Translations under genes and position numbers: made by a program
DNA from: Candidatus Paceibacter normanii SCGC AAA255-P19
GTDB taxonomy: Bacteria > Patescibacteriota > Minisyncoccia > Minisyncoccales > Paceibacteraceae
Length of the DNA stretch: 12,301 nucleotides
NCBI GenBank assembly: GCA_000398025.1
Contig: ASKX01000016.1
Span: 1 to 12,301 of the forward strand
Direction of reading: 5' to 3'
Notes under the pieces: generated by a model
Told to the model about the DNA's origin: nothing
What the model saw: the letters and a program-made list of their open reading frames with translations, nothing else
Databases searched by the model: none
Shown: positions 1-6,917 of the stretch, piece by piece
Position numbering within the stretch: position 1 is the stretch's first letter
Layout: each line of letters opens with the position of its first letter

Positions 1-90
1 ACAAGCGGGTAAGAGCCAAGGTATCAGGTACTAGCGAGAGGCCTCGACTTTGTGTTTTTAGGTCGCACAAACATATCTATGCTCAATTGG
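1..90 (+). repeat. 90-bp perfect inverted repeat, left copy (inside rplR)
   Basis: Every base from 1 to 90 is the reverse complement of 5900 to 5811. Identity stops abruptly at base 91, where four consecutive bases mismatch. The repeat is ordinary uL18 coding sequence, not a mobile element. It may extend leftward beyond the window edge. Confidence 0.97.
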
Positions 91-338
91 TTGATGACGA
101 AAAAGGAAAAACCCTTGTTTCAGCTAGCGATTTAGAAATAAAAAAGTCCCCGAAGCAGAGTAAACTCGCTTCGGGGCAGGCAAAAGTCGAAAGAGCTAAA
201 GAAATCGGTAAATTAATTGCTAAAAAAGCCTTGGAGAAAAAGATTGAAAAAGTCATTTTTGATCGGGGAGGATATCAATATCACGGCCAGGTTAAAGCCC
301 TAGCTGAAGGAGCCAGGGAAGGAGGGCTTAAGTTCTAA
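1..338 (+). CDS. rplR: Ribosomal protein uL18 (L18), 3' part of split gene
   Basis: This is the C-terminal portion of uL18, which binds 5S rRNA with uL5 in the central protuberance of the large subunit. The reading frame is open from the window edge (first full codon at base 3) and starts in mid-protein with [16 protein letters not shown], so there is no genuine start here; the TTG at 87 is an internal Leu codon. The family signatures [12 protein letters not shown] and [24 protein letters not shown] are intact to the TAA stop. Joined to the minus-strand 5' part at 5811-5940 it gives a 125-residue protein, slightly longer than the usual 117-120. The extra length falls at [11 protein letters not shown], which is encoded by a perfect palindrome (148-176). 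The first 90 bases are repeated exactly in inverse orientation at 5811-5900. rpsE follows 17 bases downstream, as in a normal spc operon. Confidence 0.93.
   Translation, partial: KRVRAKVSGTSERPRLCVFRSHKHIYAQLVDDEKGKTLVSASDLEIKKSPKQSKLASGQAKVERAKEIGKLIAKKALEKKIEKVIFDRGGYQYHGQVKALAEGAREGGLKF
148..176 (+). repeat. In-frame palindrome within rplR
   Basis: A perfect 9-bp stem, ccccgaagc (148-156) with gcttcgggg (168-176), encloses an 11-base loop. It is read in frame as [10 protein letters not shown] within a variable, surface-type segment of uL18, between the SAS motif and the [12 protein letters not shown] helix. This segment accounts for most of the extra length compared with typical uL18. It resembles a REP-type palindrome inserted without breaking the frame; that origin is inference. 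Confidence 0.75.
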
Positions 339-355
339 ATTTCTAATTACTAAAC

Positions 356-856
356 ATGTTTAGAGAAAGAAGACCAAGATTTGAAAAAGAGAAGCCAAAG
401 GATGAGTTTGAGTCAAAGCTTTTGGATTTGGCCAGAGTAGCTCATACTCGGGCCGGGGGGAAAAAACTAAGATTTCGAGCGGTAATTGTGGTGGGCAACA
501 AACAAGGCTTGGTGGGATTAGGAGTGGCTACCGGAGTAGATGTTCAAGCGGCTGTTGAAAAAGCTACCAGATTAGCTAAGAAAAACATAATTGAAGTGCC
601 CATAGCCCAGGAGACCATTCCTTACGAGGTCTACGCCAAATTTGGAGCAGCCGAAGTTTTGCTTCGGCCCCAAAGACAAGGAAGGGGATTAGTGGCTGGA
701 GGAACAGTCAGGGTTATCTGCACCTTGGCTGGAATAAGAAATATCTCTTCTAAAATTTTAGGTAGAACTAGTAGTAAATTGAATAATGCCAGAGCAACCA
801 TTAAAGCTCTAAAGAAATTAAAACATGCAGTTACATCAACTAAGACCAAAACATAA
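356..856 (+). CDS. rpsE: 30S ribosomal protein uS5 (S5)
   Basis: uS5 sits near the mRNA entry and helicase region of the small subunit and contributes to decoding fidelity. The 166-residue length is normal. The N-terminal dsRBD-like domain (about residues 18-82) reads FESKLLDLARVAHTRAGGKK followed by FRAVIVVGNKQGLVGLGVA. The C-terminal domain carries KFGAAEVLLRPQRQGRGLVAGG, then KILGRTSSKLNNARATIKAL, a form common in CPR uS5. The ATG at 356 is the only start that fits the family N-terminus; no strong Shine-Dalgarno precedes it, as for several neighbours. Its last 32 bases overlap the start of rplO. No rpmD (uL30) gene lies between the two. Confidence 0.97.
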   Translation: MFRERRPRFEKEKPKDEFESKLLDLARVAHTRAGGKKLRFRAVIVVGNKQGLVGLGVATGVDVQAAVEKATRLAKKNIIEVPIAQETIPYEVYAKFGAAEVLLRPQRQGRGLVAGGTVRVICTLAGIRNISSKILGRTSSKLNNARATIKALKKLKHAVTSTKTKT

Positions 857-1262
857 ATCAAAAAAGAAAAAACGAGTCGGTCGGGGAGGAAAGAAAGGAT
901 CCTATTCTGGTAAAGGGATTAAGGGGCAGAAATCACGAGCTGGTCGAAAGATGGAGCCGGTAATCAGAGGATTGATCAAAAAATATCCTAAGCTAAGAGG
1001 GTACCGGGTTAAATCCAAAAGTCAAAAATCAAAACCGGTGATTTTAAATTTAGAGAAATTAGAAAAGAAATTTAATGCTGGAGAAACAGTTAACCCGAGC
1101 ACCTTGCTGGAGAAAGGGTTAATCCGTAGAATAAAAGGAAGAATACCAGAGGTTAAGATTTTAGGCAAAGACAAAATTACCAAAGCCCTAATCGTTGAAG
1201 GTTGTAAGGTTTCAGAAAGTGCAAGAAAAAAAATAGAAGAAGTAAAGGGGACAGTAAAATAG
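825..1262 (+). CDS. rplO: 50S ribosomal protein uL15 (L15)
   Basis: uL15 is an early large-subunit assembly protein that threads an extended basic N-terminus into 23S rRNA. The 145-residue product begins MQLHQLRPKHKSKKKKRVGR, followed by the Gly/Lys-rich GGKKGSYSGKGIKGQKSRAG signature. A C-terminal globular part contains VILNLEKLEKKF and a KALIVEG motif near the end. The ATG at 825 is needed to include the conserved M-L-H-L-P start, so the gene overlaps rpsE by 32 bases in another frame. This suggests coupled translation. The TAG stop at 1260-1262 is one base from the secY ATG. Confidence 0.97.
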   Translation: MQLHQLRPKHKSKKKKRVGRGGKKGSYSGKGIKGQKSRAGRKMEPVIRGLIKKYPKLRGYRVKSKSQKSKPVILNLEKLEKKFNAGETVNPSTLLEKGLIRRIKGRIPEVKILGKDKITKALIVEGCKVSESARKKIEEVKGTVK

Positions 1263-1263
1263 T

Positions 1264-2541
1264 ATGTGGTATCAAAAAGTTATCCAAATTTTTAAAATAA
1301 GGGATTTACGAAATAAAATTTTGTTTATTTTAGCTATCTTCGCCCTTTTCAGACTAATGGCTAATATTCCCATTCCGGGAATAAATGCTGAGAACTTAAA
1401 AGACTTTTTTGGCCAATTTCAGATGTTTGGCCTTTTGAATGTTTTTACCGGCGGAGCCTTGGACAATCTTTCCATTGTTATGCTAGGCCTGGGCCCTTAC
1501 ATTACAGCTGTCATTATTATGCAGTTGTTGACTATGATTTTCCCCCAGTTGGAAAGAATGTATAAAGAAGAAGGAGAAGCTGGCCGTCAAAAATTTAATC
1601 AGTATGGCAGATTGTTAACCGTTCCTTTAGCTGCTCTTCAGTCCTACGGAATGTTAACCTTGTTCCAGCGCCAAGACGTGATTGGTGAACTTTCTCCAAC
1701 TTTACTTTTTACTTCAATTATAACCGTTACGGCCGGCGCTTTATTTTTAATGTGGCTGGGAGAGTTAATTTCAGAAAAGGGGATTGGCAATGGCGTTTCC
1801 CTTATGATTTTTGCCGGCATTATTGCTGATTTTCCCAATAATATCCGCCAAATGTTAGTCACCTGGGATCCGGCTCAATTCCCGGCTTACTTACTCTTTT
1901 TTGGCATGGCTTTGTTGATTATTGCCGGGGTAGTTTTGATTAATGAGGGTCGGAGAAATATCCCGGTTTCTTATGCTAAAAGAGTGAGGGGTATGAAAAT
2001 GTATGGCGGCGTTTCCACTTACTTGCCCTTAAACGTCAATCCAGCCGGAGTAATCCCTATTATTTTTGCTTTATCTTTAATGCTTTTTCCTAGTATGGTT
2101 GCCAATTTTTTGAGTGGAGCCGGCGGCACTATAGGAAACATTGCTCAACAAATCGGCGCTTGGTTTGAAAACCCTTTGGTTTATGGGATTTTATACTTTT
2201 TTTTAGTGGTCCTCTTTACCTATTTTTATACTGCTGTTACCTTTGATCCTAAAGCCATTTCTGGTAATCTCCAAAAAATGGGCGGATTTATCCCCGGAAT
2301 TAGACCAGGCCAATCGACAGCTAATTTTATGTATTATATTTTAAATAGAGTTTTACTGGTGGGGGCTTTGTTTTTGGGAAGTATTGCCGTTATGCCTTCT
2401 ATTGTAGGGGGAGTTACTGGCGTTCAGGTCTTTAGCTTTTTAATCGGAGGCACGGCTTTATTAATTGTGGTTTCCGTAGTTTTGGAAACTATGCGTCAAA
2501 TTAAAGCTCAACTCCAAATGCGAGAATATGAAACCTTCTAA
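1264..2541 (+). CDS. secY: Protein translocase subunit SecY
   Basis: SecY is the channel-forming subunit of the SecYEG translocon in the cytoplasmic membrane, used for secretion and membrane-protein insertion. The 425-residue protein has the family's usual length and hydrophobic profile, consistent with ten membrane spans (inferred by eye). Visible signatures are the N-terminal IFKIRDLRNKILFILAIFAL, PIPGIN (36-41) after the first span, the plug-region stretch LLNVFTGGALDNLSI (57-71), LGPYITAVIIMQLL (76-89) and QYGRLLTV. Later landmarks are GNGVSLMIFAGI and the cytoplasmic YAKRVRGMKMYGG. Near the end are GFIPGIRPGQSTANF and a C-terminal TMRQIKAQLQMREYETF tail. It starts one base after the rplO stop and overlaps adk by 14 bases. 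Confidence 0.98.
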   Translation: MWYQKVIQIFKIRDLRNKILFILAIFALFRLMANIPIPGINAENLKDFFGQFQMFGLLNVFTGGALDNLSIVMLGLGPYITAVIIMQLLTMIFPQLERMYKEEGEAGRQKFNQYGRLLTVPLAALQSYGMLTLFQRQDVIGELSPTLLFTSIITVTAGALFLMWLGELISEKGIGNGVSLMIFAGIIADFPNNIRQMLVTWDPAQFPAYLLFFGMALLIIAGVVLINEGRRNIPVSYAKRVRGMKMYGGVSTYLPLNVNPAGVIPIIFALSLMLFPSMVANFLSGAGGTIGNIAQQIGAWFENPLVYGILYFFLVVLFTYFYTAVTFDPKAISGNLQKMGGFIPGIRPGQSTANFMYYILNRVLLVGALFLGSIAVMPSIVGGVTGVQVFSFLIGGTALLIVVSVVLETMRQIKAQLQMREYETF

Positions 2542-3205
2542 AAAAAATCCATTAGTGATTATTATTTTGGGGCCTCAGGGTTCTGGCAAAGGAACTCAAG
2601 CTAAACTTTTACAAAAAAAATTTAATTTAGAGTATATCGGCAGTGGAGATTTAGTTAGAAAGAGGCAAAAAGTTAACGATCTCACTGGCAGGAAACTCTT
2701 GGAAGTTTCAGCTAAAAAAGGAAAGATTATTCCGACTTTTTTAATGTCCAAACTCTGGGCAGATAAATTTGAAAAGTTAAAACAGAAGTCAGAATTTAAC
2801 GGTTTCGTCTTTGATGGCAGCCCTCGAAAATTAATCGAGGCCACCTTAGTAGAAGAAGCTTTAAATTGGTATGAATGGAATAAAAATGTAAAGATTATTC
2901 TTATTGATATTTCTCGAAAAGAATCAATTTGGCGCTTAACCAAGAGAAGAATCTGTAAAGATTGCGGAAGAGTTCTGCCTTATATGGGTGAATTTAGAAA
3001 ACTAAAAAAATGCGATAAGTGTGGCGGAGAATTGATAACCCGAACTGATGATACGGTTGAGGGAGTAAAAGAAAGATTAAGTTGGTACAAGACTGACGTT
3101 ATGCCGGTGGTAAATTATTATAAAAAGCAAGGAAGATTAATAAAAATAAACGGGGAGCAAAGCATTGAAAATGTTTTTAAGGACATACTAAAAGCCATCC
3201 GATGA
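2528..3205 (+). CDS. adk: Adenylate kinase (zinc-type LID), divergent
   Basis: This is a cytosolic nucleoside monophosphate kinase, expected to interconvert ATP + AMP and 2 ADP. Seen in the 225-residue product: the P-loop GPQGSGKGTQ (15-24); GSGDLVR (38-44) where most adenylate kinases have STGD; FDGSPRK (95-101) where most have LDGFPRT; four LID cysteines C143/C146 and C162/C165 that fit a structural zinc site; and RTDDTVEGVKERL (172-184), matching the conserved R-x-D-D-x-x-E-x-x-x-x-R-L. The position after secY is the classical adk locus. The altered NMP-binding motifs leave room for another NMP specificity, but the context favours adenylate kinase. The start overlaps the secY 3' end by 14 bases and the stop overlaps map as ATGA. 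Confidence 0.9.
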   Translation: MKPSKKNPLVIIILGPQGSGKGTQAKLLQKKFNLEYIGSGDLVRKRQKVNDLTGRKLLEVSAKKGKIIPTFLMSKLWADKFEKLKQKSEFNGFVFDGSPRKLIEATLVEEALNWYEWNKNVKIILIDISRKESIWRLTKRRICKDCGRVLPYMGEFRKLKKCDKCGGELITRTDDTVEGVKERLSWYKTDVMPVVNYYKKQGRLIKINGEQSIENVFKDILKAIR

Positions 3206-3948
3206 TCCGGATAAAATCAGAAGAAGAAATTAAGATAATGGCTGAGGGCGGTAAACTTCTGGCAGGAATTATGAAGGAGTTGGAAAAAAAGGTTAAACCA
3301 GGAATTACCACCAAAGAATTAGACAGGGCTGCTGAAGCCCTGATTTTAAAATCTGGAGGTAAGCCATCTTTCAAAGGGTATCAAGGGTTTCCGGCTGCTT
3401 TATGTACTTCAATAAATGAGGAAATTGTTCATGTGGTACCGTCTGAAAGAAAATTGAAAGAAGGAAACATAATCTCTTTAGACCTGGGCATGAAATATGA
3501 GGGATTCCATTCTGATATGGCAGTGACTTTGCCGGTAGGAAAAGTATTTCCAGAAGTCCAAAGATTAATTAGGGTTACCAAGAAAGCCCTGAAAAGAGGA
3601 ATTAAAAAAGCTAAAATTGGGAACACTTTTGGTGATATCGGTAATACCATCCAGAGATATGTGGAAGGCCAAGGGTATAATGTGGTCAGAGAACTTTGTG
3701 GCCATGGCATTGGGAAAGAATTACACGAAGACCCTCAGATTTTAAATTACGGAAAAAGAAGGACTGGGCCAGAGATCAGAGAAGGAATGGTTTTCTGTCT
3801 TGAGCCGATGATTACGGTTGGCCACTGGAAGTTAAAAAGAACAAAAGATGGCCGAGGATTTGAAACTGAAGACGGTTCTTTATCTTGTCATTTCGAACAT
3901 ATGATAGCTGTGACTAAAAAGGGGGTTAAGGTTTTAACAGCCTTGTAG
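3202..3948 (+). CDS. map: Type I methionine aminopeptidase
   Basis: This cytosolic metalloprotease removes the initiator Met from nascent proteins. The 248-residue length is typical of bacterial type Ia enzymes without an N-terminal extension. The dinuclear metal site is complete: D94 (ISLDLG), D105 (GFHSDMAV), H168 (ELCGHGIG), E201 (FCLEPM) and E232 (CHFEHM). The substrate-site histidines H77 (IVHVVP) and H175 (LHEDP) are also present. The start is fixed by the ATGA overlap with the adk stop (3202-3205). The secY-adk-map order is ancestral in bacteria. The TAG stop is followed after 14 bases by the glycosyltransferase. Confidence 0.97.
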   Translation: MIRIKSEEEIKIMAEGGKLLAGIMKELEKKVKPGITTKELDRAAEALILKSGGKPSFKGYQGFPAALCTSINEEIVHVVPSERKLKEGNIISLDLGMKYEGFHSDMAVTLPVGKVFPEVQRLIRVTKKALKRGIKKAKIGNTFGDIGNTIQRYVEGQGYNVVRELCGHGIGKELHEDPQILNYGKRRTGPEIREGMVFCLEPMITVGHWKLKRTKDGRGFETEDGSLSCHFEHMIAVTKKGVKVLTAL

Positions 3949-3962
3949 TATAATAATTTAAT

Positions 3963-4688
3963 ATGCGGTTATCGGTTATTATTCCAGCTTACAATGAAGA
4001 AAGGCGATTGCCCAAAACTTTGGAAGATATTGATAAATATTTATCTAAGCAAAGCTACGATTACGAGATTTTGGTAGTTAATGATGGCTCAAAAGATAGA
4101 ACGGTTGAGGTGGCCAAGAGCCTTATTTCTAAAATAAAAAACCTAAAGGTCACGGGTTATAAAATAAACCAAGGCAAGGGCTATGCTGTTCGTTTTGGTA
4201 TGTTAGAGGCAAGAGGCGAGCACCGGTTATTTACTGACGCTGATAACTCTACCAGTATTAACCATATAGAGAAAATGTGGCCGGAGCTTAAAGCCGGTTT
4301 CGATATTGTTATTGGTTCTCGTGACTCTAGAGACGCTAAAGGCGCTTACCAAGCTTTCCCTCAACCTTGGCTAAGAAGAAAGTTGGCTGACATTTACAAT
4401 TTATTAGTCCAAATAATTGTTGGCATCTGGGGGATTTGGGATAGTCAGTGTGGCTTCAAAAGTTTTACCAAAAAGGCAGCTGAAGACATTTTTCCTAGAT
4501 GTAAAATTAATCGCTTTTCTTTTGACCCAGAATTTCTAGCAATTGCTAAAAAATTAGGATATAAAATAAAAATAGTTCCAGTTTACTGGAAAAATGATCC
4601 TCATACCACAGTAAAGTTAAAATCAATGGTCAAAATGGGAATTGATTTACTCAAAATTAGATGGAATTTAATTAAAGGCCGATATTAG
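3963..4688 (+). CDS. Family 2 glycosyltransferase, ALG5/dolichyl-phosphate glucosyltransferase-like
   Basis: A GT-A fold glycosyltransferase of 241 residues, likely moving a sugar from a nucleotide donor to a polyprenyl phosphate at the inner membrane face. Seen: SVIIPAYNEERRLP (4-17), the donor-site VVNDGSKDRT (38-47), the metal-binding DAD at 92-94 within TDADNSTSI, an IVIGSRDSRDA stretch and WDSQCGFKSF (159-168). DADNSTSI and SQCGF are typical of ALG5-like polyprenyl-phosphate glucosyltransferases. No clear membrane span follows the catalytic domain, so membrane contact would be peripheral. It is co-directional with map (14-base gap) and galT (51-base gap). This suggests a small sugar module appended to the spc operon for glycan or glycolipid synthesis. 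The exact donor and acceptor cannot be read from sequence. Confidence 0.85.
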   Translation: MRLSVIIPAYNEERRLPKTLEDIDKYLSKQSYDYEILVVNDGSKDRTVEVAKSLISKIKNLKVTGYKINQGKGYAVRFGMLEARGEHRLFTDADNSTSINHIEKMWPELKAGFDIVIGSRDSRDAKGAYQAFPQPWLRRKLADIYNLLVQIIVGIWGIWDSQCGFKSFTKKAAEDIFPRCKINRFSFDPEFLAIAKKLGYKIKIVPVYWKNDPHTTVKLKSMVKMGIDLLKIRWNLIKGRY

Positions 4689-4739
4689 TTGAAAATTAAT
4701 TGAGGGCTGAAATGAATTAAAAATTCATTGAAGGAATTT
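4689..4739 (+). promoter_or_regulatory. Hairpin plus Shine-Dalgarno before galT
   Basis: A perfect 8-bp stem, aatgaatt (4711-4718) with aattcatt (4722-4729) and an aaa loop, ends one base before the Shine-Dalgarno aagga (4731-4735), which is four bases from the ATG at 4740. The SD supports the ATG at 4740 over the upstream in-frame TTG at 4728, which lies inside the hairpin. The hairpin could tune initiation or be another dispersed palindrome. Confidence 0.6.
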
Positions 4740-5783
4740 ATGCCCAAAAAACCTAAACAACCAAAGTTTCCATCTGAGTTACGGTTTGATCTGATCAGTA
4801 AGGATTGGGTGGTTATAGCTACCGGCAGGGCCAAAAGACCAGAGAGCTTTAAAGCAGAAAAAAGAAAAATAGAAAAAGTTCCCAAATCTAAATGCCCCTT
4901 TTGTCAGATTGCTACTCAAGAAAAGCCCACCCTGATTTTTGCTAATGGCAAAAAAGCGCCTTTGGGAAGGGGGACATCTAGAGATTGGACCACAGTATCT
5001 ATTCCTAACAAATACCCGGCTTTCCTTCCTTATCCTAGATTAGATAAACGAATAGAGGGCAACCTTTATCAGACAGTTAATGCCGTAGGATTTCACGAAG
5101 TGGTAGTGACCCGCGACCACGAAAAACAGCTAGCCCAGTTTTCCTTAAAACAGGTTAAAGAAGTGATTGATGTTTATCAGGAGAGGTATTTGGATTTGAT
5201 GAAGAAAGATTTTGTTAATCATATTTCTATTTTTCATAATCACGGTTTTGAGGCCGGAGCTTCCATCGCTCACCCTCACTCTCAAATCATTACTACTCCC
5301 TTAGTTGACGTTGATGTTCAGCGAGCTCTTTTAAGCTCAGAGAAACATTATAAGACCAATCGGAAATGCGTTTATTGTCAGATGAACGAGTGGGAAAGGA
5401 AAGTCAAAAAAAGAGTTATTTTTGAAAATGAAAAATTCTTAGCCATTTGCCCTTTTGCCTCCAAATCGGCTTTTCAAATTATTGTCTCTCCAAAATCGCA
5501 CCTTTCTTATTTCGAGAAAACAACCGAGAAAGAAAAAGAACAACTGACCGAAGCTTTTGGGGCTGCTCTAAAAAAACTTTATAAAGGGTTGGATGACCCC
5601 CCTTATAATTTTTATTTACACACTGCTCCTTGCGATGGCAAGCAATACGATTATTATCACTGGCACTGGACCATTTTACCCAAAACCGCCACTTGGGCCG
5701 GTTTTGAACTGGGAGCCAGAATGGAAATTTCTACCATTAGGCCAGAAAAAGCCGCTGAATATTTAAGAAAACAAAAAATATGA
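4740..5783 (+). CDS. galT: GalT-like hexose-1-phosphate nucleotidylyltransferase (HIT superfamily)
   Basis: The 347-residue product matches GalT, which exchanges UMP between UDP-glucose and a hexose 1-phosphate through a uridylyl-histidine intermediate in the cytosol. Seen: the N-terminal [21 protein letters not shown]; a zinc-type C52-x-x-C55; [18 protein letters not shown], with the HPH triad at 178-180 (H180 is the expected nucleophile); a second C210-x-x-C213; and [10 protein letters not shown] (305-314) in the C-terminal half. The length equals that of classical GalT. Some GalT-like enzymes use other nucleotides or sugars (for example ADP-glucose phosphorylase), so the substrate is uncertain. 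The ATG at 4740 has an aagga Shine-Dalgarno; the TTG at 4728 does not. The TGA stop is 27 bases from the inverted repeat that holds the 5' part of rplR on the other strand, and no terminator is visible between them. Confidence 0.9.
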   Translation: MPKKPKQPKFPSELRFDLISKDWVVIATGRAKRPESFKAEKRKIEKVPKSKCPFCQIATQEKPTLIFANGKKAPLGRGTSRDWTTVSIPNKYPAFLPYPRLDKRIEGNLYQTVNAVGFHEVVVTRDHEKQLAQFSLKQVKEVIDVYQERYLDLMKKDFVNHISIFHNHGFEAGASIAHPHSQIITTPLVDVDVQRALLSSEKHYKTNRKCVYCQMNEWERKVKKRVIFENEKFLAICPFASKSAFQIIVSPKSHLSYFEKTTEKEKEQLTEAFGAALKKLYKGLDDPPYNFYLHTAPCDGKQYDYYHWHWTILPKTATWAGFELGARMEISTIRPEKAAEYLRKQKI

Positions 5784-5810
5784 ATCCTTCCATGAAACCA
5801 CTAATCGTGG
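5784..5810. other. 27-base junction between galT and inverted rplR fragment
   Basis: This short stretch separates the galT stop from the exact edge of the 90-bp inverted repeat. It contains a weak 4-bp hairpin (ccac, taatc, gtgg at 5798-5810) and no U-tract, so it is a poor terminator for two convergent operons. Read from the minus strand it continues the rplR frame as ATISGFMEG, which does not resemble uL18. Confidence 0.7.
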
Positions 5811-5900
5811 CCAATTGAGCATAGATATGTTTGTGCGACCTAAAAACACAAAGTCGAGGCCTCTCGCTAGTACCTGATACCTTGGCTCTTACCCGCTTGT
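5811..5900 (-). repeat. 90-bp perfect inverted repeat, right copy (inside rplR)
   Basis: Exact reverse complement of bases 1-90. It ends at 5811 with no decay of identity. Recombination between the two copies would invert 91-5810 and rebuild rplR. Confidence 0.97.
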
Positions 5901-5940
5901 GTCGTCTGTATCTCTTTTGTTGTTTTATGGTTGATTTCAT
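5811..5940 (-). pseudogene. rplR: Ribosomal protein uL18, 5' part of split gene
   Basis: The ATG at 5940 begins a normal uL18 N-terminus, [20 protein letters not shown], then [22 protein letters not shown] (all uL18-like). After the Leu codon, at 5810, the frame departs from the family and runs antisense through the galT 3' end to about 5737. The remainder of the gene is at 91-338 on the plus strand. Joining 5940-5811 to 91-338 gives one uninterrupted 125-codon gene. Because uL18 is essential and universally retained, this is probably not a true pseudogene but one gene cut by an assembly or inversion breakpoint. It lies 33 bases after the rplF stop, as expected for spc order. Confidence 0.92.
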
Positions 5941-5973
5941 ATAACAAACAGCTTGTAATTTGCGTATTGGAAT

Positions 5974-6516
5974 TTACCCTGCGGTTACTGCTTTTTTACC
6001 CACTTTTCTTCGGACTTCTTCCCCAACATATCTTATTCCTTTACCTTTGTAGGGCTCCGGGGGTTTTGTTTTCCGAATTTTAGCAGCCGTTTGGGTAACC
6101 CTTTCAATGTCTATACCAGAAACAGTAATAATATTTTTTTCTATAGAGAATTTCACTCCTTCTGGCGCTTTAACTTTCACTGGATGGCTAAAACCAACAT
6201 ACAACACCAAATCTTCGCCCTCAAGGTTGGCTCGAAAACCTATTCCTTGAATTTCTAATTTTTTCTCAAAGCCCTCGGTTATTCCTTTTATCATATTAGC
6301 AATAAGAGCCCGGGTTAATCCCCAAAAAGCTTTAGTTCTCTTAGTTTCCTTCTGGGGAGCAACTAAAATTTCTTTATCTTTAATTTCGACTTTAATCTCG
6401 GGGCGGATCTCCCGAGAGAGCTCGCCCTTCGGGCCCTTAACCGTCACTTTGCTGTCTTCTACTTTAACTTCTACATTTTCCGGTATTGATATTGGTTTTT
6501 TGCCGATTCTTGACAT
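5974..6516 (-). CDS. rplF: 50S ribosomal protein uL6 (L6)
   Basis: uL6 lies at the base of the L7/L12 stalk near the sarcin-ricin loop. The 180-residue product has the usual length and two tandem L6 domains. The N-terminal domain begins MSRIGKKPISIPENVEV and carries VKGPKGELSREI (26-37). The C-terminal domain contains LEIQGIGFRA (87-96), VGFSHPVKV (107-115) and the bacterial signature PEPYKGKGIRYVGE (153-166). The ATG at 6516 matches the family start and lies seven bases after the rpsH stop. The short G-P-K-G-E-L hairpin at the DNA level is normal coding sequence. Confidence 0.97.
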   Translation of the reverse strand: MSRIGKKPISIPENVEVKVEDSKVTVKGPKGELSREIRPEIKVEIKDKEILVAPQKETKRTKAFWGLTRALIANMIKGITEGFEKKLEIQGIGFRANLEGEDLVLYVGFSHPVKVKAPEGVKFSIEKNIITVSGIDIERVTQTAAKIRKTKPPEPYKGKGIRYVGEEVRRKVGKKAVTAG

Positions 6517-6522
6517 ATATTT

Positions 6523-6909
6523 TTACCACACCTCACATAGCACTTCTCCACCCAATTTCTGTTTCTTGGCCTCCTTATCTGCCATTAATCCCTTCGGGGT
6601 GGAAATAATAGCTATGCCATAACCTCCTTTAACTTTTCTTATATCCCGGTAACCTAAATAAATTCTCTGGCCAGGTTTAGAAGTTCTTTTTAATCCAGAA
6701 ATCGCCGGCGTTTTATTTTCATACTTCAAAGTAATCTCTATGATTTTCTTCATTTTTCTTCCTTTCTTTTCTACTTTTTCAATAAATCCTTGTTTTTCTA
6801 GAATTTTGGCCAGTTCATATTTTAAATTAGAAAAGGGAACCTCTACTGTGGGGTGCGAAACTTCTTGAGCATTACGTATTCTATTGAGGATATCAGTAAT
6901 TGGATCCAT
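6523..6909 (-). CDS. rpsH: 30S ribosomal protein uS8 (S8)
   Basis: uS8 binds 16S rRNA helix 21 and, in E. coli, represses its own spc operon; whether that holds here is unknown. The 128-residue product starts MDPITDILNRIRNAQEVSH and ends with the conserved ISTPKGLMADKEAKKQKLGG and EVLCEVW. An in-frame TTG 18 bases upstream (6927) is rejected because the ATG at 6909 gives the family N-terminus and has an aagga Shine-Dalgarno seven bases before it. That Shine-Dalgarno is the terminal arm of the palindrome at 6918-6957, which fills nearly the whole rpsZ-rpsH spacer. Confidence 0.97.
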   Translation of the reverse strand: MDPITDILNRIRNAQEVSHPTVEVPFSNLKYELAKILEKQGFIEKVEKKGRKMKKIIEITLKYENKTPAISGLKRTSKPGQRIYLGYRDIRKVKGGYGIAIISTPKGLMADKEAKKQKLGGEVLCEVW

Positions 6910-6917
6910 AATATTAT

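Noticed and set aside
87..338. Independent 83-residue gene starting at TTG 87
   Set aside because: The frame is open upstream to the window edge and codes for conserved uL18 residues, so the TTG is an internal Leu codon.
3949..3954. TATAAT as a promoter -10 for the glycosyltransferase
   Set aside because: No matching -35 at 16-18 bases and only eight bases separate it from the start codon; likely chance in AT-rich DNA.
5737..5810. Minus-strand continuation of the rplR frame, giving a 67-residue ORF
   Set aside because: After the repeat edge the translation (ATISGFMEG onward) does not match uL18 and is antisense to the galT 3' end; it is read-through past a breakpoint.
6410..6440. GC-rich hairpin in rplF
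   Set aside because: It encodes the universally conserved VKGPKGEL of uL6, so the pairing is a by-product of the protein sequence.
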